39,720 nt of DNA from Burkholderia sp. LMG 13014 (GTDB taxonomy: Bacteria > Pseudomonadota > Gammaproteobacteria > Burkholderiales > Burkholderiaceae): assembly GCF_905232215.1 (NCBI RefSeq), contig NZ_CAJNKE010000015.1:1-39720 (forward strand), read 5' to 3'. Both the position numbers and the translations under genes were made by a program. Under the pieces are notes generated by a model that was not told where the DNA came from, made no database searches, and worked only from the letters and a program-made list of their open reading frames with translations. Positions 31,876-39,720 of the stretch are shown here, one piece after another; the first letter of the stretch is position 1; each line of letters opens with the position of its first letter.

Positions 31876-32589
31876 CCGTTTGCCGAACGGGTGCGCGTGC
31901 CGACCGAGAACGCGGTACGCATCGGCGATCTCGCACCGGCCGACGCCGCGCGCTGGTGTGCGCTCAATACGCTGCTCGTGGCGTACGGCGGGCTGCTCGC
32001 GTCCGATCTGCGCGCGGGCGAGATCGTGCTCGTGAGCGGCGCGACCGGCCACTTCGGCAGCGCATGCATCGCGGTGGCGCTGGCGATGGGCGCGCGGTGC
32101 GTGGTCGCGCCCGGCCGCAATGCGGGTGTGCTCGCGGATCTCGCGCGCCGCTTCGGCGAACGCGTGCGCATCGTCGAGCTGACCGGGGACGAAGCCACGG
32201 ATCGCACCAGCATGCAGCAGGCCGCACCGGGGCCGATCGACTGCGTGATCGACCTGATGCCGCCGTCGGTGCCGGCGACGACGGTACGCGCCGCGGTAAT
32301 GGCGGTACGGCCCTACGGGCGCGTGGTGCTGATGGGCGGCGTCGGCATGCTCGGCGGTGCAGGGCTGGAGCTGCCGTACCCGTGGATCATGCGCAACGAC
32401 ATCACGCTGCGCGGCAAGTGGATGTACCCGACCGAAGCCGTGACGCTGATGGCGGGGCTCGTCCGCGGCGGGTTGCTCGATCTCGGACATTTCGACGTGA
32501 CGCGGTTCACGCTCGACGACGCGAACGACGCAGTCGCGCATGCGGCGGCGAACGGCGGGCCGTTCAGGATGACGGTAATTGCGCGTTGA
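31876..32589 (+). pseudogene. 5'-truncated zinc-type alcohol dehydrogenase-like gene
   Basis: The protein-like frame starts abruptly at 31876 (PFAERVRVPTENAVRIGDL) after an in-frame TGA. It continues to the C-terminus of an MDR-superfamily dehydrogenase/quinone reductase: the cofactor fold VSGATGHFGSACIAVALAMGA, then GRVVLMGGVGMLGG, and FTLDDANDAVAHAA. The entire N-terminal catalytic (GroES-like) domain of ~120 residues is missing. A GTG at 31891 could start a ~232-residue product, but it would lack the substrate site. Probably a deletion remnant. Confidence 0.7.
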
Positions 32590-32616
32590 TGCCGGCGCTC
32601 GGCGGACGCGTCGCCC

Positions 32617-33573
32617 TCACGCGCCATATGCATCCAGCGCCTTCAACGGCACATGCAGGCTCTCGTTCGCGGCAAACGCATCGAGCAGGTAGTCGACCGT
32701 CGCCTGTACGCGCGACGCCTTCAATGCGCGATGCGGATACTGCATCGCCATTTCGTAGGTACCGGGCAAATGATGGCGGTGCAGCAGCACCTTCAGCGAG
32801 CCGGCGCGCAGATGCGCCCACGCGAGGTGCACCCCGACCTGCGCGATGCCCAGGCCATCACGGGCGGCCTGCAGCACGGCCTCCGGCGCGGAGAACGTCA
32901 GCAGCGCCGTTTCGCCCGGATCGACCGCCACGATGCTCCCGCCACGCATCCTGAAGCTCCATGTCGCGACCGCGCCGCCAAGAAACCGGCGCGCGATCAG
33001 CCGGTGCGTACCGAGTTCGTCCGGCGCTCGCGGAATGCCGTGACGCGCCAGGTACGCGGGCGACGCAACCAGCACCGTATTCATCCGAAAGACCGGCCTC
33101 GACACCAGCGCGGAATCGTGGATGTTGCCGCCGCGGATGACGATGTCGTAGCCGTCGCGCACGACGTCGACGATCCGGTCGTCGAAATCGGCTTCCACCG
33201 ACAAACCGGGGTAACGCGCCAGCAATCCGGGCAGCACCGGTTGCAGATGCTCGCGCCCGAACGCGGCACTGGTCGAAATGCGTACGCGCCCTTGCGGCCC
33301 GAGCCGCTGCGCGACGATGCTGTCGACCGCCGCATCGAGCGCGTCCAGTGCGACCCGCGCCTCACGCAGGAACACGCTGCCTTCGTCGGTGAGCTTCAGC
33401 GTGCGCGTGGTGCGGTTCATCAGCCGCACGCCGAGCGCCTGCTCGAGGCCGGCGACGTTCTTGCTGACCGCGGCCGACGTGATGCCGAGCATGCGGCCGG
33501 CCGCCGCAAAGCTGCCGCCGTCGGCCGCATGCACGAACGACAGGATCGCCCGCGTGCGTTGTGACACATCCAA
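32617..33573 (-). CDS. LysR-family transcriptional regulator
   Basis: 318 residues if the TTG at 33573 is used. It has GGAGG five bases upstream, better placed than the GTG two codons later. The helix-turn-helix is RAILSFVHAADGGSFAAAGR, then MLGITSAAVSKNVAGLEQAL; the effector domain begins GRVRISTSAAFGREHLQPVL. It belongs to the DmlR/CrgA-like branch (IVIRGGNIHDSALVSRPV). It is divergent from the flavodoxin-like gene over 157 bp that contain three overlapping or adjacent dyads, the expected arrangement for a LysR regulator and its target. Confidence 0.87.
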   Translation of the reverse strand: MDVSQRTRAILSFVHAADGGSFAAAGRMLGITSAAVSKNVAGLEQALGVRLMNRTTRTLKLTDEGSVFLREARVALDALDAAVDSIVAQRLGPQGRVRISTSAAFGREHLQPVLPGLLARYPGLSVEADFDDRIVDVVRDGYDIVIRGGNIHDSALVSRPVFRMNTVLVASPAYLARHGIPRAPDELGTHRLIARRFLGGAVATWSFRMRGGSIVAVDPGETALLTFSAPEAVLQAARDGLGIAQVGVHLAWAHLRAGSLKVLLHRHHLPGTYEMAMQYPHRALKASRVQATVDYLLDAFAANESLHVPLKALDAYGA

Positions 33574-33628
33574 AGCAGCCTCCTTCGATCGACACGTCGC
33601 AAGGTACACCTTCGCCTGGCGCCGATTA

Positions 33629-33675
33629 TCAACCTGAAGTTGAGAGCGACTCAACCCGGACCCAACTTCCGGTTG
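33629..33675. promoter_or_regulatory. Cluster of three CAAC/GTTG-type dyads
   Basis: TCAACCTGAAGTTGA (33629-33643), TTGAGAGCGACTCAA (33640-33654) and CAACTTCCGGTTG (33663-33675). All have 5-nt centres and share TCAAC-like arms. They overlap or follow at 11-23 bp steps between the divergent LysR gene and the flavodoxin-like gene. Likely operator for the LysR protein. Confidence 0.6.
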
Positions 33676-33730
33676 CGACCCGCGCTGCCCACAATGCGGC
33701 CATCGTTCAACGAACTGCAAAGGAATGCCC

Positions 33731-34285
33731 ATGCTTGCCACCATCGTTTTCGACAGCGGTCACGGTCACACCGAGCGACAGGCGCAAGCCGTCGCGGAAG
33801 GCGTGCGTCGCGTTCCCGGCGCGGAAGTCCGGCTCGTCGCGGTCGCCGACGGCGCGATTCCGTGGGAGGCGCTCGCCGAGAGCGACGCGATCATCTTCGG
33901 CTCGCCGACGTACAACGGCTCGATCAGTTCGCGGCTCAAGAAGTTCATGGAAGACTCGACGCGCCCTGCGTGGATTCCGCAAACCTGGCGCAACAAGATC
34001 GCGGCCGGTTTCACCAACTCCGGCGCGCAGCACGGCGACAAGCTGAACTCGCTGATGACGATGACGCTGTTCGCGGCGCAGCACGGGATGATCTGGGTCG
34101 GGCTCGACCTGTTCGCCGGCACCGCGGCGAACGAGCGCAACCGGATCGGCGGCTGGCTCGGCGCGATGGCGCAGTCCGACGACGTGTCGCCGGAACTGTC
34201 GCCGATCGCAAGCGACCTCGAAACCGCCGCGCATCTCGGGCAGCGTGTCGCCGAACTGGCGTCGCGGCTCGCGGCCGGCGCGTAA
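33731..34285 (+). CDS. Flavodoxin-like NAD(P)H-dependent oxidoreductase
   Basis: 184-residue flavoprotein of the flavodoxin/WrbA-like fold. The FMN phosphate loop is FDSGHGHTERQAQAV near the N-terminus. SDAIIFGSPTYNGSIS and AAGFTNSGAQHGDKL provide the ring-binding loops. It is probably a quinone or azo-type reductase. The ATG at 33731, preceded by AAAGGA, is chosen over one two codons earlier. A LysR regulator is divergent, and a small alpha/beta-barrel protein follows 28 nt downstream, probably in the same transcript. Confidence 0.85.
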   Translation: MLATIVFDSGHGHTERQAQAVAEGVRRVPGAEVRLVAVADGAIPWEALAESDAIIFGSPTYNGSISSRLKKFMEDSTRPAWIPQTWRNKIAAGFTNSGAQHGDKLNSLMTMTLFAAQHGMIWVGLDLFAGTAANERNRIGGWLGAMAQSDDVSPELSPIASDLETAAHLGQRVAELASRLAAGA

Positions 34286-34313
34286 GCGGCACACCGTTCG
34301 CCAGGAAATCGCC

Positions 34314-34613
34314 ATGAGACTGCTGTGCCTCGACGTCCCGCTGCCCGGCGCCAGCCCGGACACGTATCAGCCGCATCTGCTCGACGAAGTGCGCTACGGC
34401 TGGCAACTGCTCAAGCGCGGGATCGTCCGCGATATCTACTTCCGTCAGGATCGCCCCGGCGTCGCGATCATGGCGGAGTGCGATTCGATCGAAAGCGCCC
34501 GCGAAGCGCTGCGCGAGTTTCCGCTGGCGAAGGCCGGGCTGATCGACTGGGACATCATTCCGCTTGGCGCGTTTCTCGGCTGGGAAGCGCTGTTTGCGAC
34601 GGACCACGCGTGA
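34314..34613 (+). CDS. Small protein, dimeric alpha/beta-barrel type suspected
   Basis: 99 residues (MRLLCLDVPLPGASPDTYQP, ..., VRDIYFRQDRPGVAIMAECD, IESAREALREFPLAKAGLID). The repeated strand-helix-strand pattern resembles YciI/muconolactone-isomerase-like ferredoxin folds, often companions of flavin-dependent enzymes. It follows the flavodoxin-like gene by 28 nt with AGGA before the ATG. Substrate and function are unknown. Confidence 0.7.
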   Translation: MRLLCLDVPLPGASPDTYQPHLLDEVRYGWQLLKRGIVRDIYFRQDRPGVAIMAECDSIESAREALREFPLAKAGLIDWDIIPLGAFLGWEALFATDHA

Positions 34614-34728
34614 TCTTCGCGTCGGCGGTGTGACGCGAATACGTCGCTCACTCAGGCTTCGATCGGGTCAGCCCGGGTGTCGGTGAAATCCGTCACAATG
34701 GCCTTCGTGTCCGTCACCCGACCTCCGA

Positions 34729-35148
34729 ATGCCCTGCCCGTCGAATTCCCGCGCGGGAAAACGCGCCGACGCTGATGCCCGTTCAGCCAACACCCCGTGC
34801 ACCTGGCGGCGTGCCAGCCGGGCCGCCGCGCTGCTGCTTGCCGCGAGCGTCGCCGCGTGCGACGCGACGCCGGTACCGGACCGGCTCTCGGACTTCGACG
34901 CGACCTACGCGATGCAGGAGCGGTTCGGCCTCGGCGACGTCATGGTGATTCTCGGGTCCTGCATCGGCGCGAAAAACCCGACTTACCCGGGCCAGGCGGC
35001 CTGCACGCTGGTCATCCACGCGAACGGCCACGGGACGGAAACGCAGGCCGATTTCCACTGGAACGGGACGAAATGGGCAGCCGAGCCCACCGAGTCGCGG
35101 GATCTCCTGCCCTACCCCGATCCGGCGCTCGCAGAATGGGTGAAGTGA
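34729..35148 (+). CDS. Putative lipoprotein of unknown function
   Basis: 139 residues. After a polar, basic N-terminus (WRRASR) comes a hydrophobic core ending in the lipobox SVAAC (acceptor Cys ~44). The start is therefore longer than usual and could lie further downstream at a non-ATG codon. The mature part has conserved-looking GDVMVILGSCIGAKNPTYPG and ADFHWNGTKWAAEP; the second resembles a small beta domain of inner/outer-membrane lipoproteins. No clear neighbours in function. Confidence 0.6.
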   Translation: MPCPSNSRAGKRADADARSANTPCTWRRASRAAALLLAASVAACDATPVPDRLSDFDATYAMQERFGLGDVMVILGSCIGAKNPTYPGQAACTLVIHANGHGTETQADFHWNGTKWAAEPTESRDLLPYPDPALAEWVK

Positions 35149-35167
35149 GCGTCGCGCACGACGGCCG

Positions 35168-36268
35168 CTACTTCGGATACTCCAGCAGCAGCGCGACCCA
35201 GCCCGATGTCGCCTCGCCGTAGCGGGCCGCGATGTCGCCGAGCACGCCGGGAAGCACCGATTCGCCACGCCGACCGGCCGGCATCGTCACGCGCGCGTGA
35301 CGGACATTCGGCGGCTGCGCCAGCAACCGCAGCCCGTGCCTTGACGCGATCACGCGCGCGTCCGCCGTCGCGACGACGTCACTGCGCCAGGTTCGCGCCC
35401 ACGCGTCGGCAGTCAACGCAACCGGAAGCTCGTCAAACCCGTTTTCGACCGGAAGATCGAACGTCTCGTGCCGCCAGAACGCGACGCGATTCGTCAACGC
35501 GACGGCCACCGCACGCGCAGTCAACGCAAACCGGCGGCCGTCGTGAACGTCGCTCCATGACTGCGCGCCGACGCGCCGCGCCGTCTCGCGTGCCGCTGCC
35601 GGCCCGGCCAGCGCACTCACCAAGGCCAGCGAAGCGGGTATCGACGCCGATACGCCGGTCGTCGTCATGACGTTGCCGTCCATCACGTAGCGGCGATCGT
35701 CGATCCAGGTCGTGTCGGCAAAGCGGCGGCGCAGGCCATCACGCGAATACCAGTGGGCCGTCGCCGTGCGATGCCGCAGCAGGCCCGCATTCGCGAGGAC
35801 TTCCGCGCCATCGCAGATCGCCACCATCGTCGCGCCGGCAGCGGCCTGCTTGCGCAACCACGCCAATACGGCCGGGCTGTCCGCGCGATGCAGCGCGGGC
35901 ACGATCACGACATCGGCCCCCGCAGGCGTTGCGGCATCGAACCGTTCGAAGGTCGTATCGGCCAGCATGCGCAGCGCGGGCATCAGTTCGACCTCGCCTT
36001 CGTCGGCCGACACGGCGATGACATCGGCCGCACCGGACGTCTTCAGAATCGCGTACGGCACGATGAAATCGGTCGTCTCCGTTCCAGCGTTGTCCGCGAC
36101 GATCGCAACGAGCGGCCGCGTGCGGCCCGCTTTCGGCGCACCGATCGTCAGCACTTGTGCGGCCGGCAGTGCGTCCTCCGCCATCGCGGGCACATGCCAC
36201 CCCGCTGCACACGCGCCCAGCATCGCGCCCACGAGCAGCACCGCCCCGCCTGTCTTCCCTAACCGCAT
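35168..36268 (-). CDS. Secreted DJ-1/PfpI-family protein
   Basis: 366 residues. The first ~30 form an export signal; LGAC at 17-20 is a possible lipobox and AMA-ED at ~30 an alternative signal-peptidase I site. The domain at ~50-220 is DJ-1/PfpI-like (RPLVAIVADNAGTETTDFIVPY, then VVIVPALH and the nucleophile elbow MVAICDGAEVLANAG with Cys ~152). A second domain of ~140 residues follows without known match. It resembles the N-terminal sensing half of GlxA-type regulators but is exported. A GlxA-type regulator is divergent across 88 bp. Substrate unknown. Confidence 0.78.
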   Translation of the reverse strand: MRLGKTGGAVLLVGAMLGACAAGWHVPAMAEDALPAAQVLTIGAPKAGRTRPLVAIVADNAGTETTDFIVPYAILKTSGAADVIAVSADEGEVELMPALRMLADTTFERFDAATPAGADVVIVPALHRADSPAVLAWLRKQAAAGATMVAICDGAEVLANAGLLRHRTATAHWYSRDGLRRRFADTTWIDDRRYVMDGNVMTTTGVSASIPASLALVSALAGPAAARETARRVGAQSWSDVHDGRRFALTARAVAVALTNRVAFWRHETFDLPVENGFDELPVALTADAWARTWRSDVVATADARVIASRHGLRLLAQPPNVRHARVTMPAGRRGESVLPGVLGDIAARYGEATSGWVALLLEYPK

Positions 36269-36356
36269 CGTCCCCCCGCATCCGTCGATTGCATGTCCGG
36301 AAAATTACAAGGATCATGCTCGCGGTCACAAGGACAACTCCACCGCACTTTCCGCC

Positions 36357-37367
36357 ATGTCCCAGTCAACCTGCCCGGCGCGCGACATCGTTGTCGTCGG
36401 CTTCGAAGGCGTCCAGTCGCTCGACATCACGGGCCCGATGGAAGTGTTCGCGGTCGCGAACCGTTACCTGCCCGACCATGCCGTGCCGTACCGGCTCACG
36501 CTCGCGTCGCAACACGGGGATGACATCGTCACGCACGCGGGCCTGCGCCTCGCCGGTACCGCCGCGCTCGCGGCACTGCCGGAGCGGATCGACACGATCG
36601 TCGTGGCCGGCGGCCATGAAGCGGCGCTGCGACACGCGGCGTCGGAAGCCGGCGTGCTGCCGTGGCTGCGCACGCGAATCGCGAACACGCGGCGCATCGC
36701 GAGCATCTGCACGGGGGCGTTCGTGCTCGCCGCGGGCGGATGGCTGGACGGCAAGCGCGCGACCACGCACTGGAACCAGTGCGCGGCGCTACAGGCGCTC
36801 TGCCCCGGCGCGCGGATCGAACCGGACGCGATCTACGTGAGCGATCCGCCGTTCCATACGTCGGCCGGCGTGACGGCCGGCATCGATCTGTGTCTGGCAC
36901 TCGTCGAGGCGGACTGCGGCGCGCCGACCGCGCTCGCGGTCGCACGCGAACTCGTGCTGTTCATGCACCGGCCCGGCGGACAGGCGCAGTTCAGCGTCGG
37001 GCTCGGCTCGCTCGCCCACGCGACGCCGCGCATGCGCGCCCTGCTCGCCGAGATCGCCGACGATCCGGCCGGCGATCTCGGCGTCGCCACGCTGGCCGCC
37101 CGCATGCACATGAGCGAACGGACGTTTGCACGCAATTTCCTCAAGGAGACCGGATTGTCGCCCGCGCAGTACGTGCTGGCAGCGCGCGTCGAGCGCGCGA
37201 AGGCGCTGCTGGAGCGGGCCGACTGGCCAATCGAACGGATCGCGGAACGTTCGGGCTTCGGCAGTATCGACGCGCTGCAGCGCGCGTTTGCGAAGCAGGT
37301 CGGCGTATCGCCGCGCGACTATCGCGCGCGCTTCGGACCACGACGCGACAAGCCGCGGGCGGAATAG
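36357..37367 (+). CDS. GlxA-family transcriptional regulator (DJ-1 domain + AraC HTH)
   Basis: 336 residues. Residues ~10-190 are a DJ-1/PfpI-like domain (IVVVGFEGVQSLDITGPMEV, then IASICTGAFVLAAGGWLDG with Cys ~118). Residues ~225-325 are the AraC double helix-turn-helix (LAARMHMSERTFARNFLKE, then IAERSGFGSIDALQRAF and GVSPRDYRARF). Such regulators sense small amine/amide metabolites, e.g. in carnitine or arginine catabolism. The ATG at 36357 gives the normal length; the longer upstream frame is a shadow of the divergent DJ-1 gene. Confidence 0.9.
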   Translation: MSQSTCPARDIVVVGFEGVQSLDITGPMEVFAVANRYLPDHAVPYRLTLASQHGDDIVTHAGLRLAGTAALAALPERIDTIVVAGGHEAALRHAASEAGVLPWLRTRIANTRRIASICTGAFVLAAGGWLDGKRATTHWNQCAALQALCPGARIEPDAIYVSDPPFHTSAGVTAGIDLCLALVEADCGAPTALAVARELVLFMHRPGGQAQFSVGLGSLAHATPRMRALLAEIADDPAGDLGVATLAARMHMSERTFARNFLKETGLSPAQYVLAARVERAKALLERADWPIERIAERSGFGSIDALQRAFAKQVGVSPRDYRARFGPRRDKPRAE

Positions 37368-37701
37368 GCCGCCAACGGGTTCGGCATGCGTGCGGGGCCG
37401 CTTCCCGGCGGCGATCGCCTGTCGGCACCGGCGGCGCATCCGTCGCGCTCCCGGTCATCCGGACGCCGAAACGGGCCAGCCGGCCCGCATCCGGTGCACG
37501 TATCCGGAATTTCACTACGTTGCCGAAATCTGATAGAGCCGGGAGATTTGATTTCATACCGTTCACGCATCGGACTGGAAAGCGATTGCCGGTTTCCCCA
37601 CGGCATCGCGAGCCGCCGACGAATCCCAGGAGCGGGCCGTATCGCACGGCCCGGGCGGCGATGACGGTCCTGCCACGCAGGACATTCGTGACGGAGCGAC
37701 C
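37368..37701. other. Intergenic before the permease gene
   Basis: 334 bp without a supported gene; ORFs here are short antisense-type frames. AT-rich patches at ~37500-37560 (GATTTGATTTCATACC) may contain the permease promoter. No RNA element recognised. Confidence 0.4.
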
Positions 37702-39234
37702 ATGGATGCAAAATTCCAGCCTGATTCAGGCACCGACAGTGACGTAAGCCTGCTGCACAAGATGGGCTATGCGCAGGAACTGTCGAGACGTATGAGCGGT
37801 TTCTCGAACTTCGCGGTTTCGTTTTCTGTTATCTGCATCCTGTCGGGCGGCATTACCGCGTTTCAACTCGCCTTTTCCGCGACGGGCGGTGCATCGGTCG
37901 GCCTCGGCTGGCCGCTGGGCTCGCTGTTCGCGCTGATCGTCGCCGTATCGATGTCGCAAATCGCGTCCGCCTTCCCGACGGCCGGCGGCCTCTATCACTG
38001 GGGCGCGATCCTCGGCGGGAACAAATGGGGGTGGATGACCGCGTGGATCAACCTGATCGGGCTGATCTTCGTGATCGCCGCGATCAATTTCGGCACCTAC
38101 GATCCATTCTTCAAGACATTGATCGCACCGATGTTCGGCGTCAGCCCGGACAGCCTGACCTGGTGGCACCAGACGGCGTTCATCGCGTTCATCACGATCT
38201 CGCAGGCAATCCTGAATGCGCGCGGCATCAAGATCGCGAGCAAGATCACCGACCTGTCGGGCTACCTCATCTTCGTGGTGACGATCGCACTGGTGGTGTC
38301 GCTGCTCTACTACTCGCCGGTCGCGTTCGATGCGCATCGGCTGGTGACGTTCACTAACTTCACCGGCGTCGACGGCGGTGCATGGCCGAAGCAGGCCACG
38401 CCGCTCGCGTTCCTGTCCGGCCTGTTGCTCGTGACCTACACCATCACCGGCTTCGACGCGTCCGCGCACACGTCGGAAGAGACGCACGATGCGGCCAGGA
38501 ACGTGCCGCGCGGCATCATCGGGTCGGTTTTCTGGTCAGCGGTGTTCGGCTACGTGATGGTGTGCGCGTTCGTGCTGGTGATGCCCGACCTGACCGCCAG
38601 CATGAAACAGGGCACCGGCTTTTTCGAAGCGATCCTCGCGCCGATTCCGAGGGCGTTGCGCGTCACCCTCGAGCTCGCGATGTTCTTCATCAACTACGTG
38701 TGCGGGCTCGCCGCGATCATGTCGACGTCGCGGATGGTGTACGCCTTTGCACGCGACGGCGGGCTGCCGGCGTCGAAGCTGCTGCGCAGCGTGAGCCCGA
38801 CGCACCGGACGCCCGGCCCCGCGATCTGGACCTGCGCGGTGCTCGCGATCGTCGTCACGCTGTACGGCGACGCGTTCTCGGTGCTGAGCGCCGGCAGCGC
38901 GGTGTTCCTGTTCATCTCGTATGCGATGCCGATCGGCTCCGGGATGCTGGCCGAAGGCCGCTCGTGGACCGACAAGGGCCCGTTTCAACTGGGGATCTGG
39001 TCGAAGCCGTGTGCGCTACTCGCACTGGTCGGCGCCTGTGTGCTCGCGTATGTCGGTATCCAGCCGCCGAACGAGAAGGTGCTGTACGTGCTCGTCGGTT
39101 TCGTCGTGGTGCTGATGGTGATCTGGTACGGCTTCGGCGTGCGCAACACGTTCGCGGGGCCGCCGGTGCTGAAGGACACGCGCAATCTCGACCGCATCCG
39201 CGAACTCGAGGCGAATGTCGATCCGACTGCCTGA
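37702..39234 (+). CDS. APC-superfamily amino-acid/amine permease
   Basis: 510-residue inner-membrane permease with about 12 hydrophobic segments. The N-terminal block LHKMGYAQELSRRMSGFSNFAVSFS and MSQIASAFPTAGGLYHWGA are typical of the GABA/choline-like permease branch (BAT1/Uga4-type) of the APC family. TITGFDASAHTSEET and ARNVPRGI in the middle are also characteristic. Likely substrates are GABA, amines or amino acids. It is monocistronic: own ribosome-binding site (CGGAGC) before the ATG, strong terminator right after the stop. Confidence 0.9.
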   Translation: MDAKFQPDSGTDSDVSLLHKMGYAQELSRRMSGFSNFAVSFSVICILSGGITAFQLAFSATGGASVGLGWPLGSLFALIVAVSMSQIASAFPTAGGLYHWGAILGGNKWGWMTAWINLIGLIFVIAAINFGTYDPFFKTLIAPMFGVSPDSLTWWHQTAFIAFITISQAILNARGIKIASKITDLSGYLIFVVTIALVVSLLYYSPVAFDAHRLVTFTNFTGVDGGAWPKQATPLAFLSGLLLVTYTITGFDASAHTSEETHDAARNVPRGIIGSVFWSAVFGYVMVCAFVLVMPDLTASMKQGTGFFEAILAPIPRALRVTLELAMFFINYVCGLAAIMSTSRMVYAFARDGGLPASKLLRSVSPTHRTPGPAIWTCAVLAIVVTLYGDAFSVLSAGSAVFLFISYAMPIGSGMLAEGRSWTDKGPFQLGIWSKPCALLALVGACVLAYVGIQPPNEKVLYVLVGFVVVLMVIWYGFGVRNTFAGPPVLKDTRNLDRIRELEANVDPTA

Positions 39235-39257
39235 AGCGGCTTCGAAACAGGCTGATA

Positions 39258-39299
39258 AAAAAACCGACTCGCTGGCTCAATGCCGCGAGTCGGTTTTTT
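39258..39299. terminator. Bidirectional Rho-independent terminator
   Basis: Left arm AAAAAACCGACTCGC (39258-39272), 12-nt loop, right arm GCGAGTCGGTTTTTT (39285-39299). The stem is perfect and ends in T runs on both strands, so it serves both the permease (plus) and glyA (minus). Confidence 0.92.
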
Positions 39300-39356
39300 G
39301 TTGCACCGTGAAGCGACGCGGTTCGACCGCCTTGCGGCAGCCGAACCTCGCGACCA

Positions 39357-39720
39357 TCAGCCGTAGACGGGGAAACGCTTCGTCAGTTCGGCAACCTGCC
39401 CGCGCACACGCTCGAGCGTGGCCGCATCTTCCGGCGCTTCCAGCACATCGGCGATCAGGTTGCCGACGATCTCGGCTTCCTTCACGCCAAACCCGCGCGT
39501 CGTCATCGCCGGCGAGCCCAGGCGAATGCCGCTCGTCACGAACGGCTTTTCCGGATCGTTCGGGATCGCGTTCTTGTTCACCGTGATGTGTGCCGCGCCC
39601 AGCGCTGCTTCCGCTGCCTTGCCGGTAATGTTCTTCGCGCGCAAGTCCACCAGCATCACGTGGCTTTCCGTACGGCCCGACACGATCCGCAGGCCACGCT
39701 TCACCAGCGTTTCAGCCAGC
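39357..39720 (-). CDS. glyA: Serine hydroxymethyltransferase, C-terminal part (start outside window)
   Basis: The last ~120 codons of the PLP enzyme that interconverts serine and glycine with tetrahydrofolate. [20 protein letters not shown], then [20 protein letters not shown] and [13 protein letters not shown] are textbook SHMT C-terminal motifs; the Arg in SGIRLG binds the substrate carboxylate. The gene continues past the window end. It converges on the permease gene at the bidirectional terminator. Confidence 0.95.
   Translation of the reverse strand, partial: LAETLVKRGLRIVSGRTESHVMLVDLRAKNITGKAAEAALGAAHITVNKNAIPNDPEKPFVTSGIRLGSPAMTTRGFGVKEAEIVGNLIADVLEAPEDAATLERVRGQVAELTKRFPVYG

Noticed and set aside
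31744-32541. 265-codon minus-strand ORF
   Set aside because: Only the last ~44 codons look like protein; the rest is antisense to the truncated dehydrogenase.
1-39720. tRNA, rRNA or CRISPR arrays
   Set aside because: No cloverleaf-like sequence, rRNA segment or regularly spaced repeat was seen on either strand.

Overview
The window looks like a chromosome segment of a Burkholderia (probably Burkholderia cepacia complex or a close relative). The native parts are very GC-rich with strong G/C third positions. They carry paralogues typical of that group (a second panB and a second glmS), many LysR and AraC regulators, a GlxA-type regulator and a Burkholderia-type porin. The species call is inferred from gene content and composition only.

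Layout. (1) 1-5161, native: the 3' end of alkA overlapping ogt, an AraC regulator divergent from a panB paralogue, and an Lrp/AsnC regulator divergent from a glmS paralogue. Two near-identical AT-rich palindromes lie between the last pair. (2) About 5183-14380: a less GC-rich accessory island directly downstream of glmS. Its left edge looks like a Tn7-type transposon end: a TGTGG terminus 21 bp after the glmS stop, followed by repeated ~22-bp blocks. No transposition genes are visible. The cargo looks like a defence island: a HEPN-like protein, a frameshifted HTH (antitoxin-like) gene, an orphan HipB-like regulator, an ABC-three-component (ABC-3C) operon, an HNH-nuclease protein with an unrecognised C-terminal half, and a tiny Gly/Ser-rich protein between two hairpins. 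(3) 14385-19322, native: a small conserved protein, a nitroreductase-like/PaaK-like adenylation gene pair with an AraC regulator, and a glutathione S-transferase. (4) 19373-28817, all on the minus strand: an aromatic catabolism cluster. It runs MFS transporter, LysR regulator, hydroquinone 1,2-dioxygenase (small and large subunits), 4-hydroxymuconic semialdehyde dehydrogenase, maleylacetate reductase, hydroxyquinol 1,2-dioxygenase, a YciI-like protein, a Rieske ferredoxin and a porin. Hydroquinone and hydroxyquinol would both converge on maleylacetate and then beta-ketoadipate. A 17-bp dyad with LysR-box form occurs twice, before hqdA and before the MFS gene. (5) 29341-39720, native: a NIPSNAP protein, a cysteine desulfurase fused to a DUF442/rhodanese-like domain, a truncated alcohol dehydrogenase-like gene, a LysR regulator divergent from a flavodoxin-like oxidoreductase, a lipoprotein, a secreted DJ-1/PfpI protein divergent from a GlxA-type regulator, an amino-acid permease, a bidirectional terminator and the 3' end of glyA.

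The most interesting system is the ABC-3C operon (8262-11425, minus strand). Besides the SMC-like ATPase, the middle component and the C-terminal-domain component, it starts with an easily missed 59-residue single-pass membrane protein (11246-11425). That protein ends in the same GD-x-V-GGD motif that opens the next protein. It has a near-consensus promoter and a 5-nt gap to the next gene. This suggests that the usual multidomain effector has been split into a tiny membrane effector and a separate sensor/adaptor chain.
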